Positions 36,131 to 44,186 of a DNA stretch of 64,000 nucleotides are shown here, piece after piece. The translations under genes were made by a program, and so were the position numbers. Under the pieces are notes generated by a model. That model was not told the DNA's origin, did not search any database, and worked only from the letters and a program-made list of their open reading frames with translations. The DNA is from Pectobacterium cacticida (GTDB taxonomy: Bacteria; Pseudomonadota; Gammaproteobacteria; Enterobacterales; Enterobacteriaceae), in NCBI RefSeq assembly GCF_036885195.1, contig NZ_CP133656.1, positions 1 to 64,000 of the forward strand. The letters run 5' to 3'. The first letter of the stretch is position 1. The number at the start of each line of letters is the position of its first letter.

Positions 36131-37081
36131 TTACCGACATATGGCGGCGTTAATGCTGTTTGCCGCAAGTTTTCGCGCCTGGTTCTCATTCATGCCCAGA
36201 CTTTCATGTAATGCCATGAAATTCTCTAAAACATAGCCGCCAAAATACGCCGGGTCGTCGGAATTCACCGTGACGTTCATTCCTCTGTCTAGTAATGACA
36301 GTATGTTATGTTGATTCATATTATCGAATACGCGCAGTTTGACGTTTGAAAGAGGGCAAACCGTTAGGGGAATTTGAGAATCAATTAACCGCTGTACGAG
36401 CGTTTCATCTTCACTAGCGCGTACGCCATGATCGATACGAATGACCTTGAGCTTATCCAGCGCTTCCCAGATATACTCCGGCGGGCCTTCCTCACCGGCA
36501 TGCGCAACGCCCGGTAAACCTTCAGCCCGCGCTTTAGCAAACACGCGTTCAAACAGGCGTGGGGGAAAACCTTTCTCCGAGCTATCCAAACCCACGGCCA
36601 CAAACTTGTCCAAAAAAGGACGCGCTTGTTCAAACACCTCGAAAGCGGACTCTTCCGAAAGATGTCTCAAAAAGCTTAGGATCAACCCGCTCGACACACC
36701 CAGTTTTTTTCTGCCATCTTCCAGCGCTGCGCTGATGCCATCGACCACGACGCCAAAGGGAATCCCACGGTGGGTATGCGTCTGAGGATCGAAGAAAATT
36801 TCAGTATGAACAACGTTTTGCTCTTTGCATTTAATCAGATATTCCCACGTCAAATCATAGAAATCCTCTTCCTTTTGCAACACAGCTGCCCCTTCGTAGT
36901 AGAGGTTCAGGAAGTCTTGTAGGTTTGCAAACTGATAGGAATCGCTTAACTCGTCAACGCTCCCCCAGCGGGAATGTATCTTGTTGCGCTTGGCGATCTT
37001 GAAGAAAAGCGCTGGCTGTAATGAGCCCTCGATATGCATATGCAACTCTGCTTTAGGGAGGGACATGATGAGATCGCGCAT
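36131..37081 (-). CDS. Adenosine/adenine deaminase family protein, adenine-deaminase (Aah1) type
   Basis: A 316-residue zinc amidohydrolase. Metal ligands are H14 and H16 in HMHIEGS, H194 and D275. E197 in HAGEEGP is the acid/base and H218 in RIDHGVR the second catalytic histidine. LPKAELHMHIEGSLQP and VAHAGEEGPPEYIWEAL are characteristic of the adenine deaminase side of the family (free base), not of adenosine deaminase. Members of this branch vary in N6-substituent tolerance, so a modified adenine is possible. It is probably the first gene of the minus-strand cluster. Confidence 0.82.
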   Translation of the reverse strand: MRDLIMSLPKAELHMHIEGSLQPALFFKIAKRNKIHSRWGSVDELSDSYQFANLQDFLNLYYEGAAVLQKEEDFYDLTWEYLIKCKEQNVVHTEIFFDPQTHTHRGIPFGVVVDGISAALEDGRKKLGVSSGLILSFLRHLSEESAFEVFEQARPFLDKFVAVGLDSSEKGFPPRLFERVFAKARAEGLPGVAHAGEEGPPEYIWEALDKLKVIRIDHGVRASEDETLVQRLIDSQIPLTVCPLSNVKLRVFDNMNQHNILSLLDRGMNVTVNSDDPAYFGGYVLENFMALHESLGMNENQARKLAANSINAAICR

Positions 37082-37261
37082 CTGGTGTGGTCTCCGTTTG
37101 GATTGATGACTGCCCGATCTACATACTGTTGCGGTTTTGATGCGGGGCGTCTATTACCATTTTTATGGTATGCCATTAAAAAAAACTGAATGGGCAGGCG
37201 ATGTTCACGCTAAAGGGTTAGTCAACATGTGGGCGTAGGTGGCGCGGTTTTGCTGGCGGTC

Positions 37262-37357
37262 CCTTTCTTGAATCCTCAATCTCCAGCCATGAACGCCTCT
37301 AGCGCGGCATAGCTATCTAGGTCGGTTTCCAAGCTGGCCGGGCAGGCAAGGATCAAT
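37262..37357 (-). pseudogene. DUF2274 gene remnant 1 (ICE relic)
   Basis: The minus strand reads LILACPASLETDLDSYAAL followed directly by EAFMAGD, a stop, and GFKKG. Compared with the copy at 45277-45531 (LTFACPISLKDDLDRYAQL...HLLETFM) it lacks about 23 internal residues and carries a nonsense codon (TGA, probably from CGA). DUF2274 genes usually follow trbI in integrative conjugative elements of the Tn4371 kind. No intact transfer gene remains here. Confidence 0.7.
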
Positions 37358-37369
37358 TAACCCGCATTG

Positions 37370-37681
37370 ATGAATGCTCTTGGCCTACAGGATCTGCGTG
37401 AAGTCATAACAAAAGATATCTTCTTATCCGAATTGGAAGCCTTTGGCGGTATCGTACTTCATGCTGACATGGGCTATCCAGTAGCTGAATACAAAGGTAC
37501 AGACATCAGAATAGCTATCGAGCCGATAAACCTTACCCATATGCGAGATCTGACTGATGGCTATGTGGTAATGTTCAGGAACGGTGAGTTCGAGCATGAG
37601 ATGGAGGGCGATCTCTATGAGGCGTTATCTCAAGCTGTTGATAGGCTTAAGATCGCTGTTGTGTTTTGTGAGAATAAATGA
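37370..37681 (+). CDS. Small hypothetical protein at the island edge
   Basis: A 103-residue acidic cytoplasmic protein of unknown function (MNALGLQDLREVITKDIFLSELEAFGG...). No signal peptide, membrane segment or known motif is visible. The ATG at 37370 has no Shine-Dalgarno and begins 12 bases after the DUF2274 remnant, so its true 5' end may have been lost at the junction. Composition is intermediate between the backbone and the AT-rich block that follows. Confidence 0.5.
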   Translation: MNALGLQDLREVITKDIFLSELEAFGGIVLHADMGYPVAEYKGTDIRIAIEPINLTHMRDLTDGYVVMFRNGEFEHEMEGDLYEALSQAVDRLKIAVVFCENK

Positions 37682-37870
37682 GTCATTAAAGTAAAATCTT
37701 TTACCTTTCTATGTTTTTCCTGCTGGCTGTAGAGAATCATTAGAATCGAGAAAAAATATCAGTCTAATTATTGGTATTGAAATAATTATTTATGAATATT
37801 TATTCTGTTGATTATTTATACTATTTTATAAAACCGAGAGATGTGTTATATAATTTAGCCTGAGTACTCA

Positions 37871-38659
37871 ATGATAGAGAAATCAATAAGTAGTGAAGTT
37901 GTTTTTACATGGAGAATGGTGAAAATGGAATATATCGGATCATCTGATAGAGTGCTTGCCAGATATTATGATGCCTTTATTAAACGAGCTAGTGGTATCA
38001 TTCAGGAAACAGCAGAAGACATTGGCACAGGTGCAGCGAGAATGTCAGTGTGGATATCACCATATTCAATCGCACATTTGAATCCTAACTACGTAAAAGC
38101 AATGACTGAATACAGATCTTTGATAATTAATGAAGATAAAAGGATGCTATACTGTTTGTCTTTCTTGGTCAGGAAACCCTCTATTATTTATGACATGGTG
38201 AAAGAAATTGTAGATTATTTATTTTCCAAAATGCCTGAAAAAGAGAAAAAAGAATTATCGGAAAAATTTAAAGATATAGGGTATAAGTTTTCTAATGCTA
38301 TAACAGATCAAGTAGTTAAACAAGCAACAAAAATTGCTTTAATAGAGGCATTATCACAACTAATTGCGTCAAGAATATTTAATGATCCAGAAGTAAACCG
38401 TATAGCTAAAAGATTATCTCAAGGGGTTATTACAGCATTTCAAATATATGGTTATGTAGAAAAGTCATCTCGTGCTGCCCGAAAATTAAGGCGCGATGAC
38501 AAAGTCATATATAATATGATTTATTCGCAAGGTACAGAGATGTTATATTTCATTATAGCAAAAAAAATCAATCCCCTTATCGTGGTAACTAGATCTAACG
38601 ACCATACTAATGCTGATGATTTTATCAACGTATTGGCTGATATTTTTTATGATTGGTAA
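37871..38659 (+). CDS. Unknown 262-residue protein, first gene of a repeated pair
   Basis: I do not recognise the family. The AT-rich gene encodes a lysine/isoleucine-rich, mostly helical protein without a signal peptide. The middle is charged (KMPEKEKKELSEKFKDIG), followed by an amphipathic stretch (KIALIEALSQLIASRIF). The C-terminal 95 residues (NDPEVNRIAKRL to INVLADIFYDW) are conserved in the decayed copy at 39064-39344. The start is uncertain: ATGs at 37871, 37916 and 37925, with GGAG upstream of the last two. A 60-residue membrane protein gene follows after 5 bp. The arrangement resembles effector and immunity genes, but no toxin motif is visible. Confidence 0.65.
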   Translation: MIEKSISSEVVFTWRMVKMEYIGSSDRVLARYYDAFIKRASGIIQETAEDIGTGAARMSVWISPYSIAHLNPNYVKAMTEYRSLIINEDKRMLYCLSFLVRKPSIIYDMVKEIVDYLFSKMPEKEKKELSEKFKDIGYKFSNAITDQVVKQATKIALIEALSQLIASRIFNDPEVNRIAKRLSQGVITAFQIYGYVEKSSRAARKLRRDDKVIYNMIYSQGTEMLYFIIAKKINPLIVVTRSNDHTNADDFINVLADIFYDW

Positions 38660-38664
38660 TCATT

Positions 38665-38847
38665 ATGTTAAAAAACGTAAAGTCTGTTTTTTTTGATATT
38701 CTGGCTATTATTTTAACTGGTATCTTTTCAATTGTTATTATTTACTTATGTGGATATATGCCAGAGAGTATTGTTTTGCCATTTGCTGGCATCGGATTCA
38801 TTTTGTCATTTTGGTTAAGCCACCACTTAGTGGATAAACTGAGGTAA
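38665..38847 (+). CDS. Small membrane protein (60 aa), partner of the 262-aa protein
   Basis: MLKNVKSVFFDILAIILTG..., with two predicted membrane helices (about 8-30 and 36-52) and a basic C-terminus HHLVDKLR. It starts 5 bp after the 262-residue gene, so it is probably translationally coupled. A second intact homologue lies at 39349-39531 and a vestige ends at 38955. Repeated small membrane proteins next to a variable partner are typical of immunity proteins, but also of holin-like or accessory proteins. Confidence 0.65.
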   Translation: MLKNVKSVFFDILAIILTGIFSIVIIYLCGYMPESIVLPFAGIGFILSFWLSHHLVDKLR

Positions 38848-38901
38848 TTATAATTTCTTACATTTTTCGCCATTTACTATTATGAGGTTTTTATTCCCAG
38901 T

Positions 38902-38955
38902 ATATACATTATAATTCATATTTTTTTTAGTGAGTATTTATCAGATAAACTATAG
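38902..38955 (+). pseudogene. Vestige of another copy of the 60-aa membrane protein
   Basis: The plus strand reads IYIIIHIFFSEYLSDKL then TAG. This lines up with the C-terminal FWLSHHLVDKLR of the gene at 38665 and FWFGDCLADKLR of the gene at 39349. No start or N-terminal part remains. Confidence 0.45.
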
Positions 38956-39063
38956 CCACCAATAAAGTCAGTGTAGAATGGAATATAATCATGAAAGAAC
39001 ACATTCTTTGTTAAATAATATGAATCCGGCAGAATTAATCCTGTGTCTCCATAGAAACAAAGA

Positions 39064-39344
39064 TATTAAATAATCCAGATGTAAATTTATCCGTCAGTCA
39101 ATTATCAAAAGAGCAATAACAGAAATTAAAATATATAGTTATATTGAGAAAGCCGCTCAATCCGCACGAAAATTAAGACGTAATGATCGAGCAATATATA
39201 ATATTCTTTAATCAAAAAATACTGAGATGTTCTACTTCATCGTAGAGAAAAATAGATCCTTTAATTGTTATGACAAAATTAAACGATCACACTAATGCCG
39301 ATGATCTTATAAATGTACTTGCTGATATTTTCTACGACTGGTGA
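39064..39344 (+). pseudogene. Decayed copy of the C-terminal third of the 262-aa protein
   Basis: Across at least three frames the plus strand reads ILNNPDVNLSVSQLSKE, KIYSYIEKAAQSARKLRRNDRAIYNIL-stop-SKNTEMFYFIVEKN and NDHTNADDLINVLADIFYDW-stop. These match residues about 168-262 of the protein encoded at 37871-38659. It has one in-frame TAA and at least two frameshifts, and no N-terminal half. It ends 4 bp before the second 60-aa gene, reproducing the spacing of the intact pair. Confidence 0.8.
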
Positions 39345-39348
39345 TGTC

Positions 39349-39531
39349 ATGTTAAAATCTATCAAACCTGTTCTGTTTGATATTTTAGCTATTTTTATTA
39401 AATTAATTTTCTCAATTATCTTTGTTTTTATAAGTGCTCATTTCCCCGATTCTCTTATGCTGCCTTTTGTTGGATTAGGAATACTCTTTTCATTTTGGTT
39501 TGGTGATTGTTTGGCTGATAAATTAAGGTGA
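39349..39531 (+). CDS. Small membrane protein (60 aa), second intact copy
   Basis: MLKSIKPVLFDILAIFIKLIFSIIFVFI..., the same length and layout as the gene at 38665 (MLKN/MLKS start, two helices, ADKLR end). It stays intact although its upstream partner is a pseudogene. That is the pattern of an orphan immunity gene kept to resist kin toxins (inference). Confidence 0.65.
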   Translation: MLKSIKPVLFDILAIFIKLIFSIIFVFISAHFPDSLMLPFVGLGILFSFWFGDCLADKLR

Positions 39532-39585
39532 AATACGGCCACAAAAATATATTGTCGGTGGCCGTATCTAAATGCATCAGAAAAA

Positions 39586-40065
39586 TTATAAAATACTATC
39601 ATTCCAGATACTATAGCCAGATGTTCCTGCTACTTTATGTTCCCATGATATAGAACCGTATTTTAATAAAACTTTTTCATATGGCATCATTTCATTGTTA
39701 TTTATTGAATGTGGGTAATTACAGGAGATGTCAACAATACGCGCATCTGTTAATTTAATTTCGTAAAAAAGCTCCAGTTGACCAACAGAATTTACTCTAT
39801 ATAAGAAAAAATTAGCCGTTAACCGTTCATTTGAAGAGGTTGAAACACCAAGCAAAGGTGACGACTTGTCAATAAACTTAACTAATTCAACAGGATGGCA
39901 AGACAGGTTATCATCATAACTCATTGAGTGATTGAGACTCAATACTTGTATTTGGTTTTCATGACCGAGTTGACTTCTATTACCAATTGATTGCAGTGAT
40001 GAACAACCAGAAGAAATTAATCCTTGCTTATCACCTGTAAGTTCTAAATAAATAATGCTAGACAT
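39586..40065 (-). CDS. hcp: Type VI secretion tube protein Hcp (TssD), orphan
   Basis: A 159-residue Hcp-family protein. It begins MSSIIYLELTGDKQGLISSGCSSLQSIGNRSQLGHENQIQVLSLNH and ends YGSISWEHKVAGTSGYSIWNDSIL. Relatives form hexameric rings that build the T6SS tube and carry effectors in the lumen. No tss structural genes are nearby, so this is an auxiliary hcp. It is co-oriented with a 69-residue gene upstream and convergent with the repeated pair at 37.9-39.5 kb. Confidence 0.9.
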   Translation of the reverse strand: MSSIIYLELTGDKQGLISSGCSSLQSIGNRSQLGHENQIQVLSLNHSMSYDDNLSCHPVELVKFIDKSSPLLGVSTSSNERLTANFFLYRVNSVGQLELFYEIKLTDARIVDISCNYPHSINNNEMMPYEKVLLKYGSISWEHKVAGTSGYSIWNDSIL

Positions 40066-40093
40066 TTTTCTATAACCTCAAGAAGTAAATTTA

Positions 40094-40303
40094 TTAATGC
40101 ATTGATGGTGTATCAAGCTTGAGTGAAAGTTTTCGTCCATCTGATGTTTTCATTTCAACGAGATTATTTTGGGTTACTTGCATCAAAGAAAGACATAACC
40201 TCAACATCAATGCTAATATTTCTTCCGGAGGTAATGAACTATTAAGAAGGCTACTTTTTAATTGTTCATTAAGTTGAGTGGTTAATTCCTCTTTACTTCC
40301 CAT
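40094..40303 (-). CDS. Small hypothetical protein upstream of hcp
   Basis: A 69-residue acidic, leucine-rich helical protein (MGSKEELTTQLNEQLKSSLLNSSLPPEEILALMLRLCLSLMQ...). No signal peptide and no family recognised. It is 28 bp upstream of hcp on the same strand, so the two are probably co-transcribed. A chaperone or adaptor for Hcp cargo is one possibility, without direct evidence. Confidence 0.6.
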   Translation of the reverse strand: MGSKEELTTQLNEQLKSSLLNSSLPPEEILALMLRLCLSLMQVTQNNLVEMKTSDGRKLSLKLDTPSMH

Positions 40304-40782
40304 ATTTTCTCTCCATGTGTTAATTCACTGTTTTTAAATTAAAATCGACCATCCCAAATAGGGTATAAAATGCGGACTGATGGTTTATGCGAATTGACTT
40401 TGGTTCTCACGTTTCAATGGTACAGATTAATGACGAGCTTTTCAATATTCATTCAATCCAGTTTTCTATGAGAAAATTTACTGGTTGTTTTACTAAAATC
40501 ATGTTTTTTGACAGCATAGTTATGCTTTTTGTCTTCAATGGGCTAATTAGTTAGCTGGCTAATTTTATAGGCGAAAGGAGTCAGTTCATGAGGTGTTAAG
40601 ACGAGTTTATCGGATTGTGATTTTGTAGAGCACTCAATAAATCTTCGTATGGTTAATAATAGATAGGATAAAAGCTAAGATTCTTTCAGGTTTATAAAAT
40701 AGCAGTATGTAAAATATTACAGGGTTATTTTTTATAATTAACTATCTATTATAGAAATGAATATCTGATTTTTGATGAAAAA
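40304..40782. other. AT-rich gap upstream of the hcp operon
   Basis: 479 bp with no credible gene. It should hold the promoter for the 69-aa gene and hcp near its left end. Nothing else definite was seen. Its right end is the CTAG target of the IS5-family remnant. Confidence 0.45.
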
Positions 40783-40832
40783 CTAGGCTGTGTCCCTTAA
40801 CTTAACAACCGTTTCAAAAATAACCTGATCGC

Positions 40833-42147
40833 GACCCTGTAAATAATTCTGTGTAACTGCCACCGTATTAAAGGTGATCGCTCAGGCGGTCACCGAACTC
40901 GATAATAAAACGGCTCATCGCCAGCCGCCAGTTCTGTATCGGCATGCTCCATTTTTTCGAGGCCGACTCGATCGCCAGATAAATCACTTTCCGCACCGAA
41001 TCGTCCGTTGGGAACACTTTGCGTTTCTTTATCGCCTGACGGATGACGCTGTTCAACGATTCGATGGCATTCGTCGTGTAGATGGCCTTACGGATATCGG
41101 GCGGGTAGCCAAAGAATGTATTGAGATTTTCCCAGTGCGTGCGCCAACTCTTACTGATTTGCGGGTATTTCTCATCCCAGATGCCGGAGAATTTGTCCAG
41201 CGCCATCAGCGCCGCTTCCTCTGTCGGTGCCTGATACACGGCTTTCAACCCGCTGGTGACTGCTTTGTAATCCTTCCATGAGACGTATTTCAGACTATTG
41301 CGTACCATATGGATAATGCATAACTGAATATGGGTCTGCGGATAGACGCTGTTGATGGCCTCCGGGAAGCCCTTCAGACCGTCCACGCAGGCAATGAGAA
41401 TGTCCTTAAGCCCCCGGTTCTTAAGCTCTGTCAGCACGTTCAACCAGAACTTCGCCCCTTCATTTTCCGCCAGCCACATGCCCAGCAGTTCTTTCTGACC
41501 GTCGGTGTTGATGCCCAGCGCAAGGAACACCGCTTTATTGATGACACTGCCGCCATCACGAACTTTCACCACAATACAGTCAAGATAAACAATGGGATAC
41601 AGTGAGTCTAACGGACGGTTTTGCCATGCAGTAACCTGCTCTTTAACGGCGTCGGTCACTTTAGATATCAGCGTGGGAGAGACATCGGCATCGTACATTT
41701 CTTTGAACGTGGCGACAATTTCCCGCGTGGTCATGCCCTTGGCATAGAGGGATAAAATCTGGCTGTCCATCTGCGTGATGCGAGTCTGATTTTTCTTTAT
41801 TAACTGCGGTTCAAAGGTGCTTTCACGGTCACGTGGCGTGTTGATTTCAAGCTCGCCGTCATCGCACAGCAGGGTTTTAGATGAATAGCCGTTGCGGGTA
41901 TTCGAGCCTGATTTTGGGGCATTTTTCTCGTGCCCGAGGTGCTCGGTTAACTCAGCATTGAGTGCTGTTTCGACGGTAAGCTTTGTCAGCATACGAGAAA
42001 ACGCATTCAGGTCAGCTTCGGTTTTAAGGCCTTTAGCCAGTTCAGCAGCGAGTGCTTTGAGTTTCTTTTCGTCCATAATTAGCCTGTCTCTGTTGTTGGA
42101 GTGAACATATCAAAAACAGGCAGATACACAATCTAAATTACAGTCTC
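40833..42147 (-). mobile_element. IS256-family insertion sequence, complete
   Basis: 1315 bp with terminal inverted repeats of about 29 bp (40833-40861 and 42119-42147; 21 of 29 positions match, core CTGTAA...TGTGTA.CTGCC). An exact 8-bp target duplication CTGATCGC lies at 40825-40832 and 42148-42155. It carries one intact transposase gene and sits within the tail of an older IS5-family element. Confidence 0.9.
40868..42076 (-). CDS. IS256-family (mutator-type) transposase
   Basis: A 402-residue transposase with the DDE triad at D166 (YLDCIVVKV), D232 (ACVDGLKGFPEA) and E339 (NAIESLN). The family segment HMVRNSLKYVSWKDYKAV and the C-terminal helix region are also present. It fills the element at 40833-42147 and appears intact, so the copy could be active. 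Confidence 0.95.
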   Translation of the reverse strand: MDEKKLKALAAELAKGLKTEADLNAFSRMLTKLTVETALNAELTEHLGHEKNAPKSGSNTRNGYSSKTLLCDDGELEINTPRDRESTFEPQLIKKNQTRITQMDSQILSLYAKGMTTREIVATFKEMYDADVSPTLISKVTDAVKEQVTAWQNRPLDSLYPIVYLDCIVVKVRDGGSVINKAVFLALGINTDGQKELLGMWLAENEGAKFWLNVLTELKNRGLKDILIACVDGLKGFPEAINSVYPQTHIQLCIIHMVRNSLKYVSWKDYKAVTSGLKAVYQAPTEEAALMALDKFSGIWDEKYPQISKSWRTHWENLNTFFGYPPDIRKAIYTTNAIESLNSVIRQAIKKRKVFPTDDSVRKVIYLAIESASKKWSMPIQNWRLAMSRFIIEFGDRLSDHL

Positions 42148-42155
42148 CTGATCGC

Positions 42156-42731
42156 CCCAGCTTTAGCATGTTCAGGTAGTTTCTGGCTGTTTTTTCCGAT
42201 CATGTAGCGATACGACGATTTTCTTTAAGTATCGCAAAGCAACGCTCCACGACATTGCGTTTTTTGTACAAGCCCTATTGAGGCACCGACGTCTGTCCTG
42301 ACTGGCTTTCTCATTCGATTTAAACGGAATTACCACTTTTATTCTTTTTTTCAAACGAATACGGAGGCTGTTACTTGAGTAACCCTTATCCGCCAGCACT
42401 GCTTTCGGGCGCGAACGTTACTGCCATCCAGCGCGATAACATCCCAGTCAATCAACGCTTTTTCGTCCAAAATCTGAAGTAATTTATTGAAAATACTGTT
42501 CATCACTCCGGTTTTAGACCACCGGTTAAAGCGGTTGTAAATGGTTTTCCAATGACCATAACGCTCAGGTAAATCCCGCCACGGCGCACCAGAGCAAAGC
42601 ACCCAGAATATACCATTCATGACACGCCTATGCGCAAAGTAAGGACGACCGCCTGTGGAATAACCCCTTTCAGGTGGCAGCATAGGAGGAATCAGCATCC
42701 ATGCTTCATCGGGGAAATCGTAACGAGCCAA
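42156..42731 (-). pseudogene. IS5-family transposase pseudogene
   Basis: The N-terminal part reads MARYDFPDEAWMLIPPMLPPERGYSTGGRPYF... to IALDGSNVRA, typical of IS5-family transposases. The frame then jumps to RPKAVLADKGYSSNSLRIRLKKRIKVVIPFKSN, so the catalytic middle is deleted. It jumps again to LYKKRNVVERCFAILKENRRIAT-stop and TARNYLNMLKLG. The 3' end is cut by the IS256-family insertion. It is not functional. Confidence 0.88.
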
Positions 42732-42820
42732 ATGAAAGAACCTTTTGTGGTGAAATCATGTCCCCGATTGTACAAAAACAGTTACGGGACACACCCTAGG
42801 ACGGATCTGAGTATTGGGCT

Positions 42821-43330
42821 TCAACTGGCGCTCATACGACGCGGCAGATGGTGTGATATCCAGCCCGCCAACGAGCCAATAGCGCTTGCACCTGCCAGTT
42901 GGCCTACCGCAGCAACTGAAGGCTCCAGATGCGCAGCGAACCAGGCGACGAGCCCCAGGAAGTAGCCCAACAAATTATTGAGCGGGGGCAAGCCGCGCAA
43001 ACTCACGACGATGAGTGCGACCACGAATACCACCGCCGGCATCGCAATCATTAAACCCATAGCTGGCACCAAACTAGCGATGCCTGTCGCTGCTAACGCT
43101 CCGATCACCAGCCCCAGCCATACACAACCGAAGTTTTCGAACGCTGAGCGCGTGTCCAGCCCTCGAGAGAAGAAGGCAATCCAGCCAATGAACATGGCCC
43201 AAATAGGCAGTTGTAGAGCCAATGAAACGCCCGCAGCGATAGATGCAGTCGCCGCAGCGATGAAGGTGACGGTCAAATAGCGAGGCGATATGTGCCCGGC
43301 ACGGTGCTGGTTTTGAGAAGGTGTGGTCAT
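42821..43330 (-). CDS. DUF1097-family membrane protein
   Basis: A 169-residue inner-membrane protein with about five hydrophobic segments (for example FIAAATASIAAGVSLAL, IWAMFIGWIAFFS, GLVIGALAATGIASLVPAMGLMIAMPAVVFVVALIVV). It resembles the DUF1097/YcdZ family, which has no established function. It lies 14 bp after the SDR gene on the same strand, so it is probably in the same operon under the divergent LysR gene. Confidence 0.75.
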   Translation of the reverse strand: MTTPSQNQHRAGHISPRYLTVTFIAAATASIAAGVSLALQLPIWAMFIGWIAFFSRGLDTRSAFENFGCVWLGLVIGALAATGIASLVPAMGLMIAMPAVVFVVALIVVSLRGLPPLNNLLGYFLGLVAWFAAHLEPSVAAVGQLAGASAIGSLAGWISHHLPRRMSAS

Positions 43331-43344
43331 GATGATTTCTCCAA

Positions 43345-44082
43345 TCAGGCAATGCCGCCGTTAGCACGCAAGACTTGGCCATTGATCCAAGCACCACCCG
43401 CGCTGGCCAGGAAGGCAACCACCGCAGCGATATCATCTGGCTGCCCAAGGCGTTCGAGGGGCGGCATATTGGCGAATGTCTGAATTTGTGCATCGCTCTT
43501 GCCATGCAAGAACAACTCGGTTGCCACCGGCCCTGGTGCCACAGCGTTGACGGAAATATTCCGGCCTCGCAGTTCCTTGGCAAAGACACGGGTGAACGCT
43601 TCCACTGCTGCCTTGGTGCCGTTGTAGATGGCGTAACCAGGCATGTTCAGCGCCAGCGTCGTACTCGAGACATTGATGATGCGGCCATCTGAGTTCAACC
43701 GCGTGCTGGCTTCGCGCAAGGTGTTGAACACGCCTTGGGTGTTGATGGCAAAGTGTTGGGCATACAGTTCGTCGCTGGCTTGTGCCAGAGGCACGGTTTT
43801 GAGGATGCCCGCGTTGTTGACCAGTACGTCCACCTTTCCAAGCTGCTGTTCTACCGCATCAAACATGCCGCGCACCTGGTCTGACTTGGAGACATCGGCC
43901 CGGATAGCGATCGCCGCTCCTCCAAGCTGCTTGATGTCCTCCGCTAGCGATTCGGCTTCGGCTTGGTTGGACGCGTAGTTGATGGCGACGGCGAAACCGT
44001 CGCGCGAAAGCTGACGGGTGATTGCTGCACCGATACCGCGCGACGCGCCCGTCACCAGAGCGACTTTGGTTGAATTGTTCAT
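43345..44082 (-). CDS. Short-chain dehydrogenase/reductase (classical SDR)
   Basis: A 245-residue NAD(P)-dependent oxidoreductase. Cofactor motif TGASRGIG (11-18), NNAG (89-92), catalytic S140 and Y153-K157 in YNGTK, and the C-terminal GQVLRANGG. It is close to FabG-like and quinone/ketone reductases; substrate unknown. It is divergent from the LysR gene at 44187. Confidence 0.9.
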   Translation of the reverse strand: MNNSTKVALVTGASRGIGAAITRQLSRDGFAVAINYASNQAEAESLAEDIKQLGGAAIAIRADVSKSDQVRGMFDAVEQQLGKVDVLVNNAGILKTVPLAQASDELYAQHFAINTQGVFNTLREASTRLNSDGRIINVSSTTLALNMPGYAIYNGTKAAVEAFTRVFAKELRGRNISVNAVAPGPVATELFLHGKSDAQIQTFANMPPLERLGQPDDIAAVVAFLASAGGAWINGQVLRANGGIA

Positions 44083-44186
44083 GGCTGACTCCTTTTGATG
44101 TGAAGGCGCTACTTTGCATTAATTGAAATAAAAGATAATCCAGCGTAAATTGCCATAACTATTCCATTCACATTAATAATTAGCCA

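Larger units (their letters stand above)
40787..42795 (-). mobile_element. Damaged IS5-family element split by an IS256-family insertion
   Basis: Ends GGCTGTGTCCCTTAACT (from 40786) and, in reverse complement, GGGTGTGTCCCGTAACT match at 15 of 17 positions. CTAG flanks both sides (40783-40786 and 42796-42799), consistent with a YTAR-type target duplication. Subtracting the inner element leaves about 690 bp, too short for the family. This fits the internal deletion seen in its transposase gene. Confidence 0.75.

Noticed and set aside
37871..38659. Pore-forming colicin identity for the 262-aa protein
   Set aside because: The amphipathic stretch is too short and charged for a colicin hydrophobic hairpin, and no receptor or translocation domain is present. 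Left as unknown.
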